Positions 27,899 through 36,125 of a stretch of DNA of 64,000 bases are shown in pieces. The translations under genes were made by a program, and so were the position numbers. The stretch comes from Granulicella mallensis MP5ACTX8 (GTDB taxonomy: Bacteria; Acidobacteriota; Terriglobia; Terriglobales; Acidobacteriaceae): the NCBI RefSeq assembly GCF_000178955.2, contig NC_016631.1:806001-870000 (forward strand), given 5' to 3'. The notes below the pieces were generated by a model. It was not told the origin of the DNA and made no database searches. It saw only the letters and a program-made list of their open reading frames with translations. Numbering within the stretch: position 1 is the stretch's first letter; every line of letters starts with the position of its first letter.

Positions 27899-28429
27899 CT
27901 ATGCAATGCCCAACCACTTGCGGAGACGGATCTGGGTGATCTGCCGTTGTTGCTCGACGGCTTCTTTCAGCTCCGTCGCCGGATCGTTTACCAGCCGCGC
28001 CTGCAGGATGGACAGCATCTCCGCCGCGCTCTTGCCCGTGGCGCAGACGATGAAGATGCGGCCGAACTTTTGCTCGTACTCACGATTGGCAGAGGCAAGC
28101 GCCTCCTGCGTCGCCGTGTCGGGATTGGCAGCGCTCTGTTCGCCTGCAGACCACTTCAGGCTCTGTGCCGTTGCGGCTTTGGCCTTGTGTTCACCGATGC
28201 GTGGGTGCGAGTCGAAGGCCTGCTGCCAGTCTTTCTCAGGCAGCGCCAGCCAGACTTTGTTGGAGGCCGCAAAGAGTTCCTCTGGCGTGTCGAACGGGGA
28301 GCGGTTCACGACGCCGATGGCCCAGGCGAGCGAACCGTTGCATGGAAGGATGACCTGGGTCGCCGTCTCCTGTTCGAGGCGGTTCCAGGTTTCCAGCGTT
28401 GGATTGACGGGACTTTGCTGGCTCATCAT
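27899..28429 (-). CDS. uraD: OHCU decarboxylase
   Basis: A 176-residue all-helical protein with the catalytic-site motif FDSHPRIGEHK and the SAGEQS segment, giving (S)-allantoin from OHCU. The start is one of two tandem ATG codons with AGAGGG just upstream. It is flanked by the HIU hydrolase and allantoinase genes. Confidence 0.93.
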   Translation of the reverse strand: MMSQQSPVNPTLETWNRLEQETATQVILPCNGSLAWAIGVVNRSPFDTPEELFAASNKVWLALPEKDWQQAFDSHPRIGEHKAKAATAQSLKWSAGEQSAANPDTATQEALASANREYEQKFGRIFIVCATGKSAAEMLSILQARLVNDPATELKEAVEQQRQITQIRLRKWLGIA

Positions 28430-28531
28430 CACACCCTCTGTGCTCAGTTTCTCGAAGCTCTTAGCTGATAGAAACCCCCACAGGTGCAAGGCCAGCTAAG
28501 AGCCATGAGGGATTTAGCAAAGAGGTTACAG

Positions 28532-29935
28532 CTAGGTAAGGGAACAGGATAGCGCGTACTCGCGCCCGCGTGCTGTGGCAGGGAACTCACTCGGCCCGGA
28601 ATCGTTCCGCTGGAATACGCGCTCCCCACGCAGCCAGGTGGAGCGCACGACACCGCGCAGAGTCTCGCCCATGTAGGGCGAGATCGCATGGCGATAGTGC
28701 AGCAGCTCCGGCACAACAGTGAAGCTTGCAGCCGTGTCGAAGGCAACGAGGTTCGCATGCTTGCCCGGCTCGATGGAGCCGACCTCGGTACTCAGTCCCG
28801 CGAGCCGTGCCGGTGCTGCCGAGGTCCACTCGGTCAGTTGTCGCAGCGAGAGACTGCGCCGCTCGCACTGTGTCCAGAGCAGGGGCAATGCGATCGACAG
28901 CGACGCGATGCCGCCCCAGGCCTCGTCGAACCGCCCGGTCTCTTCGCCGAGCTGTGTCGCCTCAAGCCGCTTCATGGCGGGCGGGCATGGGGAGTGGTCG
29001 GTTGCGATCAGGTCGATCGTCCCCTCACGCAGGGCCTGCCACAGCGCCTCACGATTGGCCGCGCTGCGAATCGGCGGGGCGCACTTGAACAGTGTGGCTC
29101 CATCGGCGATCTCTTCAGCAGCGCAGTGGAGATAGTGCGGGCACGTCTCCACCGTCACCGGAAGGCCCTCGCGCCTGGCCACCGCCAGCATCGGCAGGGC
29201 CTTCGCGGTGGAGAGATGCACGATGTGCAGGCGGAACCTGTAGGTCCGGCAGAGCTTGAGCAGCATCTCGATCGCTTCGAGCTCTGCCTCATCCGGGCGC
29301 GAGGCGAGATAGGTAGCGTACCGGTGCCAGTCGGCTCCGCTGGCGTTGAGGTGCGCCACGGCGGCGTTGATGGAAGGCTCAAGCTCGGCGTGCACCAGCA
29401 GCGGCAGCCCGGTGCGGACGATGAGCGGAAGAGCGAGCTCCAGGTTGGCACGGTCGATGGCGGTAAAGCCGTCGCAGCCGGGATAGATCAGGAAGCTCTT
29501 GAAGCCGGGCACCCCGGCCAGAGCCAGCGGTTCGAGCTCGTGCTGGTTGCCGTCGACCGCGCCGCCCCAGAGCGCGTAGTCGACCAGGCACTGTCCGTGA
29601 GCAGCCTCGCGCTTCGTCTCCAGGGCGCCTACGTCCGTTGTCTCGGGCAGGCAGTTCAGCGGCATGTCGACGATCGTCGTAAAGCCTCCCGCTGCCGCCG
29701 CGCGTGTGGCCGTGGCGAATCCTTCCCACTCCGTGCGGCCGGGTTCGTTGATGTGAACATGGGTATCGACGAGGCCGGGTAGCAGCGCAAGATCGCCCAG
29801 GTCCTCCACGGGGATATCCGATGCAAGCTCGGAGGCGGGCTTTATGGCGGCGATGCAATCGCCATCAATGACGACGGCTGCATCGCGCAGGCTCTGGGGG
29901 GTGATGACGCGTCGCGAACGGAGAGCGTGTACCAT
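28532..29935 (-). CDS. allB: Allantoinase
   Basis: The 467-residue amidohydrolase-superfamily protein has the metal site GLVDTHVHINEPGRTEWEG, the carboxylated-Lys region GFKSFLIYPGCDG, and a late LIATDHSPCP. It opens allantoin to allantoate. It is the first gene of the ureide operon on this strand; the divergent guanine deaminase starts about 170 bases away, so the promoters lie between 29936 and 30103, which is AT-richer than its surroundings. Confidence 0.94.
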   Translation of the reverse strand: MVHALRSRRVITPQSLRDAAVVIDGDCIAAIKPASELASDIPVEDLGDLALLPGLVDTHVHINEPGRTEWEGFATATRAAAAGGFTTIVDMPLNCLPETTDVGALETKREAAHGQCLVDYALWGGAVDGNQHELEPLALAGVPGFKSFLIYPGCDGFTAIDRANLELALPLIVRTGLPLLVHAELEPSINAAVAHLNASGADWHRYATYLASRPDEAELEAIEMLLKLCRTYRFRLHIVHLSTAKALPMLAVARREGLPVTVETCPHYLHCAAEEIADGATLFKCAPPIRSAANREALWQALREGTIDLIATDHSPCPPAMKRLEATQLGEETGRFDEAWGGIASLSIALPLLWTQCERRSLSLRQLTEWTSAAPARLAGLSTEVGSIEPGKHANLVAFDTAASFTVVPELLHYRHAISPYMGETLRGVVRSTWLRGERVFQRNDSGPSEFPATARGREYALSCSLT

Positions 29936-30103
29936 GAGGCTGATTAGAGCAGCATCGCAGCTGCTTGGGCATCGGAAAAATGTTGCAATGTGGTTTTCAT
30001 TGGGTGAAAACCGCGCAAATACCCCTCTTTCGGCTCTACACTTATAACTTACTTACATGCTGCTCCATGTCCTAGGGTTCAGGGGCTGAATGGAAACGAA
30101 TCG

Positions 30104-30577
30104 ATGCAGGGAAATCCTGAGTTCATGCAGCAGGCTATTCAGCTTGCGACCGATAACGTTGTCAGCGGCCGCGGCGGCCCGTTTGGAGCCGTCGTCGTCA
30201 AAGACGGCAAGGTGATCGCCACGGGCGCCAATCAGGTGACGGCGACGAACGATCCAACCGCGCACGCCGAGGTCACTGCGATCCGCAATGCCTGCACGGC
30301 GCTGGGGCACTTTCAGTTGGACGGCTGCGACGTCTACTCAAGCTGCGAGCCCTGTCCGATGTGCCTGGCCGCGCTCTACTGGTCGCGCTGCCGTGCCATC
30401 TACTACGGCAACTCCGCGGCGGATGCAGCAAAGGTCGGGTTCGACGACTCTCGCCTCTACGAAGAAGTGAAGAAGCCGCTGAGCGAGCGCACGATTCCTA
30501 TTGTTTGCATGCTGCCCGAGCAGGCCTGGGAGAGCTTCGTCGTGTGGGAGAAGAGCCCGTTCAAAGTGGATTATTGA
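30104..30577 (+). CDS. guaD: Guanine deaminase (cytidine deaminase fold)
   Basis: The 157-residue product matches the Bacillus GuaD family over its length: GGPFGAVVVKDG, DPTAHAEVTAIR (zinc His and catalytic Glu), SCEPCPMCLAALYWSR (two zinc Cys) and a domain-swapped C-terminal tail ending VDY. It turns guanine to xanthine, upstream of the urate pathway encoded divergently next to it. Xanthine dehydrogenase itself is not in the window. Confidence 0.9.
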   Translation: MQGNPEFMQQAIQLATDNVVSGRGGPFGAVVVKDGKVIATGANQVTATNDPTAHAEVTAIRNACTALGHFQLDGCDVYSSCEPCPMCLAALYWSRCRAIYYGNSAADAAKVGFDDSRLYEEVKKPLSERTIPIVCMLPEQAWESFVVWEKSPFKVDY

Positions 30578-30599
30578 TTACCAGGATTCAGGGAGAAAA

Positions 30600-31910
30600 A
30601 TGACGGCAAAGCAGGAAAACGGTAACGGAACAACGGAGAAGGTTTTGCGCGTAGGTTTGCTTGGTTTTGGAACGGTCGGAAGCTCCTTCGCCGAGGTGCT
30701 CTCTGCCTCGGGAGCGCAGGATGTGCGCATTACGCACATCTTCAATCGTGACGTCGCGCGCAAGCGTTCCCATGCGCGCGCAAGGTTTGTGCCTGCCGAG
30801 GCCGTGTGGACGGAGCGCGTCGAAGACGTGCTCGAAGCAGCGGATGTGGATGTGGTTGTCGAACTGATGGGCGGCCTCGATCCCATCGAAGGCTGGCTGC
30901 GTTCGGCATTGAATGCAGGCAAGCATGTTGTAACGGCCAACAAGCAGCTTATCGCGTATCGCGGGGCGGCGCTTTTCGAGCTGGTGGCCAGCAAGGGCGT
31001 GCAACTGCTCTACGGCGCGGCGGTGGCGGGAGGTGTGCCGGTCATTCCGGGGATGTCGCAGGGACTGAGCGGCGACCAGATTACACGCATCAGCGGCATC
31101 GTCAACGGAACGTGCAACTTCATCCTAAGCTCGATGGAGGCTGGTGCGGACTACTCCGAGGTGCTGAAGACGGCGCAGAGGCTGGGCTATGCCGAAGCGG
31201 ATCCCTCGGCCGATGTCGATGGCTTCGATGCTCGCGCCAAGCTGTGCATCCTCGCGCGGATCGCGTTGCGTGCCGAGATCAATCCCGAAGATGTCCCCGC
31301 GCAGTCCATCTCACAGATTTCGGCTGTCGATTTCGCCTATGCGAAGGAGCTCGGTTGTACGGTGCGCCAGGTGTCGCGCGCCCAGATCGACGGTGACAGA
31401 ATTAGCGCCCGTGTCGGCCCGATGCTCGTACCGAAGAACTCGCCTATCGCGTGGTCGCACGGCACACAGAACATGGTTGTCACGAGTGGTCGCTTCGGCG
31501 GCGATGTGGTCTTCAGCGGCCACGGAGCTGGCGGCCATCCGACAGCGGTCGCGGTGATGAGCGATGTGCGCGCGGTGGCCGAAGATAGCCATGCCGTACG
31601 TCTGCCCGCAAAGAAGGTCGAGGTTTCGGGAGGTGTCATCGCGCCGCACTACCTGCGCTTCGTCGTGGCGGACAGGCCGGGCATCGTTGCGGCGATAGCA
31701 GGCGCGCTGGCGAAGTTCGGAGTCAATATCGATTCCATCCTGCAGCATCGCGGCTTCGGCGGCGATAGGCTGCCGTTTGTGGTGACTACAGAGCCCAGCA
31801 ACAGCGCGACGCTCGATAAGGCCATTGCAGAGATTGGCACGATGGACTTCATGCTGGAAGCGCCACTGTGTTTGCAGATCCTTGTGGTGGATGATCCGGA
31901 TACGGACTAA
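30600..31910 (+). CDS. hom: Homoserine dehydrogenase
   Basis: The 436-residue product has an N-terminal NAD-binding fold (LGFGTVGSSFAE), the substrate-site segment NGTCNFILSSME, KEADPSADVDG-like EADPSADVDGFDA, and a C-terminal ACT domain (about 355-430) for allosteric control, normally by threonine. It reduces aspartate semialdehyde to homoserine. CAGGGAGAAAA precedes the ATG and the gene follows guaD by 22 bases. Confidence 0.95.
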   Translation: MTAKQENGNGTTEKVLRVGLLGFGTVGSSFAEVLSASGAQDVRITHIFNRDVARKRSHARARFVPAEAVWTERVEDVLEAADVDVVVELMGGLDPIEGWLRSALNAGKHVVTANKQLIAYRGAALFELVASKGVQLLYGAAVAGGVPVIPGMSQGLSGDQITRISGIVNGTCNFILSSMEAGADYSEVLKTAQRLGYAEADPSADVDGFDARAKLCILARIALRAEINPEDVPAQSISQISAVDFAYAKELGCTVRQVSRAQIDGDRISARVGPMLVPKNSPIAWSHGTQNMVVTSGRFGGDVVFSGHGAGGHPTAVAVMSDVRAVAEDSHAVRLPAKKVEVSGGVIAPHYLRFVVADRPGIVAAIAGALAKFGVNIDSILQHRGFGGDRLPFVVTTEPSNSATLDKAIAEIGTMDFMLEAPLCLQILVVDDPDTD

Positions 31911-31980
31911 CAAGGGTTAGGCGTGAATCCAATGTTCGGTTGAGCTAAGGGATGGTTGTTTTTTGTCCCACCCAAAAACC

Positions 31981-32197
31981 GTCATCCTGAGCGAAGCACC
32001 TCGCGCTTTTGCGAGGTGCGAAGTCGAAGGACCCCGAGGGACTTGATCTCCTCCTTGCTATTAGGACCTTTTCCAGCACGAACGTTCAGGCTAGAGCTCT
32101 TGAGGTGGAAAAGGTCCCAAGGGTATGGGCAAAATTCAAATCTCGGGGTCCTTCGACTGCGCGCCCCCAAGTGCAGGGACGCTTCGCTCAGGATGAC
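31981..32197. repeat. Dispersed palindromic element (GTCATCCTGAGCGAAG type)
   Basis: Outer arms GTCATCCTGAGCGAAGC and its complement GCTTCGCTCAGGATGAC frame an inverted pair of GAAGGACCCCGAG and CTCGGGGTCCTTC. The interior left arm contains its own hairpin, CACCTCGCGC / GCGAGGTG. The element fills the gap after hom together with the following terminator; no gene is present. Confidence 0.8.
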
Positions 32198-32253
32198 GAA
32201 TCCGTAGTGAGATAAAACATTGCGGGACATCTATCTTGGCTTTAGCACAGCTT

Positions 32254-32292
32254 AAAAGCAGAGGCCCTCACATCGTGAGGGCCTCTGCTTTT
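32254..32292. terminator. Strong bidirectional terminator
   Basis: An 18-bp perfect stem (AAAAGCAGAGGCCCTCAC / GTGAGGGCCTCTGCTTTT) with a 3-base loop lies between convergent genes. Confidence 0.9.
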
Positions 32293-32305
32293 GCTTCTAG
32301 CGAAA

Positions 32306-33535
32306 TTAGTACTTCGGCAACGACTTATCGATCTTCTCCGCCCACGCCGTAATACCCCCCGCGAGGTTGGAGACATTCGTAAATCCGTTCTCTTTCAGGA
32401 TGAGCGAAGCCCGCTGCGAACGCGCGCCGGACTTGCAATGAACAACAATCTCGCTGTCCTTCGGAATCGTCAGCTCCCCGATACGCGAGGCAAGCTGGCC
32501 AACCGGGATCAACGGAGCTCCAATATCCACGATGGCGTACTCATGCGGCTCACGTACGTCGAGAAGGAACGGCTTGTCGCCGGCATCCAGACGAGCCTTG
32601 TACTGCTCGACGGAGATCTGTGGAATGCCCTCTACCTCGGGCAGGTTCGCAACGGCGCTGAAGCTGGAAACCTCGAGCGGGCCGGTCTCCGTGGGCTTCG
32701 GGATACCGCAGAACTGGTCGTAGTCGATCAGCTCTTTGATCTCGTGCGTGCCGCAGGCCGGGCAGTCGGGATTCTTGCGCAGCTTCAGCGTGCGGAAGCC
32801 CATACCCAGGGCATCGACCAGGAGCAGACGGCCGATCAGAGGCTCACCGATGCCAAGGATCAACTTGATCACTTCTGTAGCCTGGATCACGCCAACGAGA
32901 CCCGGCAGAATGCCGAGCACGCCACCCTCCGCGCAGGAGGGCACCAGGCCCGGCGGCGGCGGTTCGGGGTAGAGGCAGCGATAGCAGGGGCCTTCCTCGG
33001 TGGCGAACACGGAGGCCTGACCTTCGAAGCGGAAGATGCTGCCGTAGGCATTAGGCTTGCCGGTGAGCACGCAGGCGTCGTTGACCAGGTAGCGCGTCTG
33101 GAAGTTGTCGGTGCCGTCAGCGATAACGTCGTATTCCTTGAAGATCTCGAGCGCGTTGGCGCTGGTCAGCATCGTGTTGTGCTTCACGATGTTCGTGTTC
33201 TTGTTCAGGCCCTTGAGCATCACCTCGGCGGAGTCGACCTTGAGCATGCCGACGGTGGCTTGCGAGTGAATGATCTGGCGCTGCAGGTTCGACTCGTCCA
33301 CGACGTCGAAGTCGACGAGCCCGATGGTGCCCACGCCTGCGGCGGCGAGATACAGCGCCATCGGCGCACCCAGGCCTCCGGTGCCGACGCACAGGACCTT
33401 CGCGGCCTTCAGCTTCTGCTGGCCCTCCATGCCCACCTCGGGCAGGATCAGGTGGCGCGAGTAGCGGGCGATCTCTTCGTTAGAGAGCTTCGGGAGTTCG
33501 GTAGCGGTTTCGGGGGCTTCGAGAGTAGCGTTCAT
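32306..33535 (-). CDS. moeB: MoeB/ThiF-type sulfur-carrier adenylyltransferase fused to rhodanese
   Basis: The 409-residue protein has an E1-like adenylation domain (about 20-280) with GTGGLGAPMALYLAAAGV, zinc Cys pairs CYRC and CPAC and the Cys in VPSCAEGG, then a rhodanese domain (about 300-405) with the persulfide loop HCKSGARS. It activates the C-terminal Gly of a small sulfur carrier and can deliver sulfur to it, here very likely the carrier at 33680. The start was chosen at the ATG with GAAGGA upstream. The name is by family; a CysO-directed role is inferred. Confidence 0.88.
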   Translation of the reverse strand: MNATLEAPETATELPKLSNEEIARYSRHLILPEVGMEGQQKLKAAKVLCVGTGGLGAPMALYLAAAGVGTIGLVDFDVVDESNLQRQIIHSQATVGMLKVDSAEVMLKGLNKNTNIVKHNTMLTSANALEIFKEYDVIADGTDNFQTRYLVNDACVLTGKPNAYGSIFRFEGQASVFATEEGPCYRCLYPEPPPPGLVPSCAEGGVLGILPGLVGVIQATEVIKLILGIGEPLIGRLLLVDALGMGFRTLKLRKNPDCPACGTHEIKELIDYDQFCGIPKPTETGPLEVSSFSAVANLPEVEGIPQISVEQYKARLDAGDKPFLLDVREPHEYAIVDIGAPLIPVGQLASRIGELTIPKDSEIVVHCKSGARSQRASLILKENGFTNVSNLAGGITAWAEKIDKSLPKY

Positions 33536-33571
33536 GGTGTCCTTCAAGTTTAGCTGGCTACGGTCGCCAGA

Positions 33572-33608
33572 GAGCAGATTCCCTCAGAATGACCGAAAAA
33601 GCAAAGGC
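33572..33608. repeat. Half copy of the GCAGATTCCC repeat
   Basis: GAGCAGATTCCCTCAGAATGAC followed by an A-rich AAAAAGCAAAGG matches the arm of the 48731-48864 element. Confidence 0.55.
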
Positions 33609-33679
33609 CTACAGAGAACAGATGCTCTCCGTAGTGCTTGCGATTCGATGGGTAGAAGGGGGTGGGGTGTTCGCGCTAG

Positions 33680-33961
33680 TTAGCGACAACAACCGCCGGC
33701 AATGGAAGGAATAATCGTCAGTTCGTCGCTCGCCGAGACGGCAGTCTCTTCCTTGGCAGGAAGGTAGCGGACATCATCGTCGTTCAGGTAGACGTTGACG
33801 AAGGAGCGCAGCTTACCCTCGGGGGTAAAGAGGTGCTGCTGCATGGCCGGATGCGCCGCAACCAGCGCGGCAAGCCCTTCGGTGACGGTCGTGCCTTCTA
33901 CCGACACAGATTCCTTCTTGTCGGTGTAAGCACGCAGCGGTGTGGGGATATTGATCGTCAT
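33680..33961 (-). CDS. cysO: CysO/ThiS-type sulfur carrier with a C-terminal CCR extension
   Basis: A 93-residue beta-grasp protein whose end is IIPSIAGGCCR. Ubiquitin-like sulfur carriers must end in Gly-Gly to accept sulfur as a thiocarboxylate, so the three extra residues must be removed first. The JAMM peptidase gene 15 bases upstream is the obvious candidate for this. In mycobacteria the CysO-CysM-Mec set makes cysteine by this route. The neighbouring cysteine synthase supports the same here. Confidence 0.87.
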   Translation of the reverse strand: MTINIPTPLRAYTDKKESVSVEGTTVTEGLAALVAAHPAMQQHLFTPEGKLRSFVNVYLNDDDVRYLPAKEETAVSASDELTIIPSIAGGCCR

Positions 33962-33976
33962 TACTTTGATTATCGC

Positions 33977-34411
33977 CTATTCCACCGCGATGGTCTGCGG
34001 CTCAAATGCCTTGTCGTCCTCGCCCGTGCCGGTCAGCAGGAAGGAGTTGGTGATCTTTGCAGTGCCCTTTTCGATCGCTGTGATGACATAACTGCAGCCG
34101 AACCAGTGGGCTTCGGCGAAGTCGGTCGACGACCACTGCGCCGGGTGGTCGGGGTGCGAGTGGTAGAAGCCGACGATGTCATAGCCGGCCTTGCGGCCCT
34201 CGCGCTGGGCCTTGATAAGCTCTTGTGGGGCAATGTGATAGCGGTTGTGCGCGGAGTCGGTACGGGTGTTGCCCGCGCGAACCAGGGAGGCTACGTGAAG
34301 ACCTTCGTCCGAGGCCCTGCCCAGCATGATGCCGCAGCACTCGTGCGGATAGGTCTCCTCGCCGTGGGCGCGGAGTTCGTCGTAGAGCTGCTGTGAGAGC
34401 TTCAGGCTCAT
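33977..34411 (-). CDS. mec: JAMM/MPN+ metallopeptidase (Mec+ family)
   Basis: The 144-residue protein has the JAMM signature: an N-terminal Glu region (ETYPHECCGIMLG) and GFYHSHPDHPAQWSSTD with the two zinc His and Asp. In the Mec family this releases cysteine from CysO-Cys; here it may also trim the carrier tail to Gly-Gly. Its start codon overlaps the cysteine synthase stop as ATGA. Confidence 0.9.
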   Translation of the reverse strand: MSLKLSQQLYDELRAHGEETYPHECCGIMLGRASDEGLHVASLVRAGNTRTDSAHNRYHIAPQELIKAQREGRKAGYDIVGFYHSHPDHPAQWSSTDFAEAHWFGCSYVITAIEKGTAKITNSFLLTGTGEDDKAFEPQTIAVE

Positions 34412-35388
34412 TCTGTGTCGCCCCCTAGATTTTCCGAAGACTCGGGATGCTGTTTCTCCGTCCAGAACCGTTCAGACAGGTACTTGTCCGCCGAATCGCA
34501 GAGGATGGTCACAATTACCGCCTCGCGGCCGGCCTTGGCCTCCGCCTCGGCGACATCCAGGGAAGCTGCGACCGCCGCTGCTGCCGATACTCCGACCAGT
34601 AAGCCTTGCGTGCGGCCAAGCTGCTTGGCCATCAGGTAGGCGCGTTCGGTGGACATCGCGATGTTGGCATCGGCCAGGTGCGGGTCGTAGATTGGCGGAA
34701 CGATGGCCGTTTCCATGTGTTTGAGCCCTTCAAGACCGTTGAAGGGCGAATCCGGCTGCATGGAGAGGCACTGGATCTTCGGATTCAGCTCGCGCAACCG
34801 CCGCGTGGTGCCCATGAACGTGCCGCTGGTGCCCAGTCCGGCAACGAAGTGCGTAATCGCGCCCTCGGTCTGCTGCCAGATCTCGTTGGCCGTGCCGTAG
34901 TAGTGCGCGCGCCAGTTGTTGTCGTTGCCGTACTGGTCGGCGTAGTAGTAGTGGTCAGGCTGCTCGGAGGCCAGCTTGCGGGCCTGGCGAATCGCGCCGT
35001 CTGAGCCGTCAGCGGGATCGGTCCATACGATCTCAGCGCCATAGGCATGCAGGATGCGCTTGCGCTCCGGCGAGACATTTGACGGCATACACAGTACGAC
35101 AGGGAAGCCCAGGGCCGCGCCCAGCATCGCATAGGCGATGCCGGTATTGCCCGAGGTGGCGTCGAGCAGGGCCTTGCCGGGGGTGAGCAGCCCTTTGCGC
35201 TGGGCATCCGAGACGATGGCCGAGGCAGCGCGGTCTTTTACGCTGCCGCCGGGGTTCGCCCACTCGGCTTTGCCCAGAATCTGGACGCCCGGCAGGTGCT
35301 GCGTCAGGCGGTCCAGCCGCACCAGCGGTGTGTTGCCGATGCGATCGAGAATCGTGGTTCCAAAAGTTTTTACAGGTGCAGAGGTCAT
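34408..35388 (-). CDS. cysM: PLP-dependent cysteine synthase (CysM/CysK type)
   Basis: The 326-residue fold-type II enzyme has IGNTPLVRLDRL, the PLP Lys in NPGGSVKDRAA, TSGNTGIAYAM for the substrate loop and VAGLGTSGTFMG for the phosphate cup. It adds sulfide, or carrier-bound sulfur, to an activated serine. The operon order cysteine synthase-JAMM-carrier-MoeB points to carrier-bound sulfur as donor; the acceptor could be O-phosphoserine or O-acetylserine. Confidence 0.92.
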   Translation of the reverse strand: MTSAPVKTFGTTILDRIGNTPLVRLDRLTQHLPGVQILGKAEWANPGGSVKDRAASAIVSDAQRKGLLTPGKALLDATSGNTGIAYAMLGAALGFPVVLCMPSNVSPERKRILHAYGAEIVWTDPADGSDGAIRQARKLASEQPDHYYYADQYGNDNNWRAHYYGTANEIWQQTEGAITHFVAGLGTSGTFMGTTRRLRELNPKIQCLSMQPDSPFNGLEGLKHMETAIVPPIYDPHLADANIAMSTERAYLMAKQLGRTQGLLVGVSAAAAVAASLDVAEAEAKAGREAVIVTILCDSADKYLSERFWTEKQHPESSENLGGDTE

Positions 35389-35537
35389 GATTAATCGTTT
35401 ATTCGGTCGCTTCTTCCGGCGTGCGATTGAAGCCGCTGGTGCCGATGTGCGACAGTTGATTTGAGTCTAATGGAACTCCGCCGGTCTGCAACCCAAGGAT
35501 CGCTGCGGCAAAACGAGATTGCAGGTCTGAAGATCCG

Positions 35538-35957
35538 ATGGCAAAGACAAAAAAGTTACCTACCTTCGATGAAGTACTGTCCTCCCTCGGCAACGAGAGA
35601 TTTGATGTCGCACCGGCCGGTGCGGGTGCAAACCACGGTTCGGGAGCCTATCGCGTAAGCAAGTACGGCTGCGCGGCGGAGATCGCCCAGGGGCCGGACA
35701 AGGACGCCCCGCTGCGCATCGTCTCCCGACCGGGCTTCGTGCTTGGCGGCGAGATCGCGCGTCTGCTCGACCGCGGCTATCAGAAGTTCTTCAAGACCAG
35801 CCGCCTGGAGATTCCGGCGACCGCCGACCACCTGCGTGACATCCACAGGTTCAGCGAAGAGCTGAAAGAAGCCGCCGGCGCCCAGACCCTCTACAACGAG
35901 GCCCTGGGGACCACCAGCGACCGCTACGAGTACGACCGGGTTAAGGGACGCGAGTAA
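35538..35957 (+). CDS. Conserved hypothetical protein
   Basis: A 139-residue soluble protein, MAKTKKLPTFDEVL at the start, with a predicted alpha/beta pattern and no motif or hydrophobic segment. CAGGTCTGAAGATCCG precedes the ATG. It lies divergent to the cysteine operon and before the IS-bearing repeat region. Not recognised; coding quality looks good by codon use. Confidence 0.6.
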   Translation: MAKTKKLPTFDEVLSSLGNERFDVAPAGAGANHGSGAYRVSKYGCAAEIAQGPDKDAPLRIVSRPGFVLGGEIARLLDRGYQKFFKTSRLEIPATADHLRDIHRFSEELKEAAGAQTLYNEALGTTSDRYEYDRVKGRE

Positions 35958-36125
35958 GCGGTTTAAGCCGCGATTGAATCTGACAGGCGAACTCCGAGAG
36001 TATTTCTCCAATAGGCTTATAGGCCATCCGCGCGAAGCGCCAACCGTGACGCTTTAGCGTCGCGGTTCGGAGGGAGCCGTGGCCTTTAGGCCACGGAATT
36101 AGGTTAGGCAAGGATCGGGCTTTAG

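Noticed and set aside
28688..29782. Long open frame antisense to allantoinase
   Set aside because: Shadow frame of allB; composition is dominated by Arg/Gly/Leu with no domain, while allB has all metal-site motifs.
29936..30103. Riboswitch or structured leader between allB and guaD
   Set aside because: No conserved purine-riboswitch-like core or convincing stem set was seen; only an AT-rich divergent promoter region.
32291..33553. Long open frame antisense to moeB-rhodanese
   Set aside because: Shadow frame over a well-supported gene; no ribosome binding site or domain.
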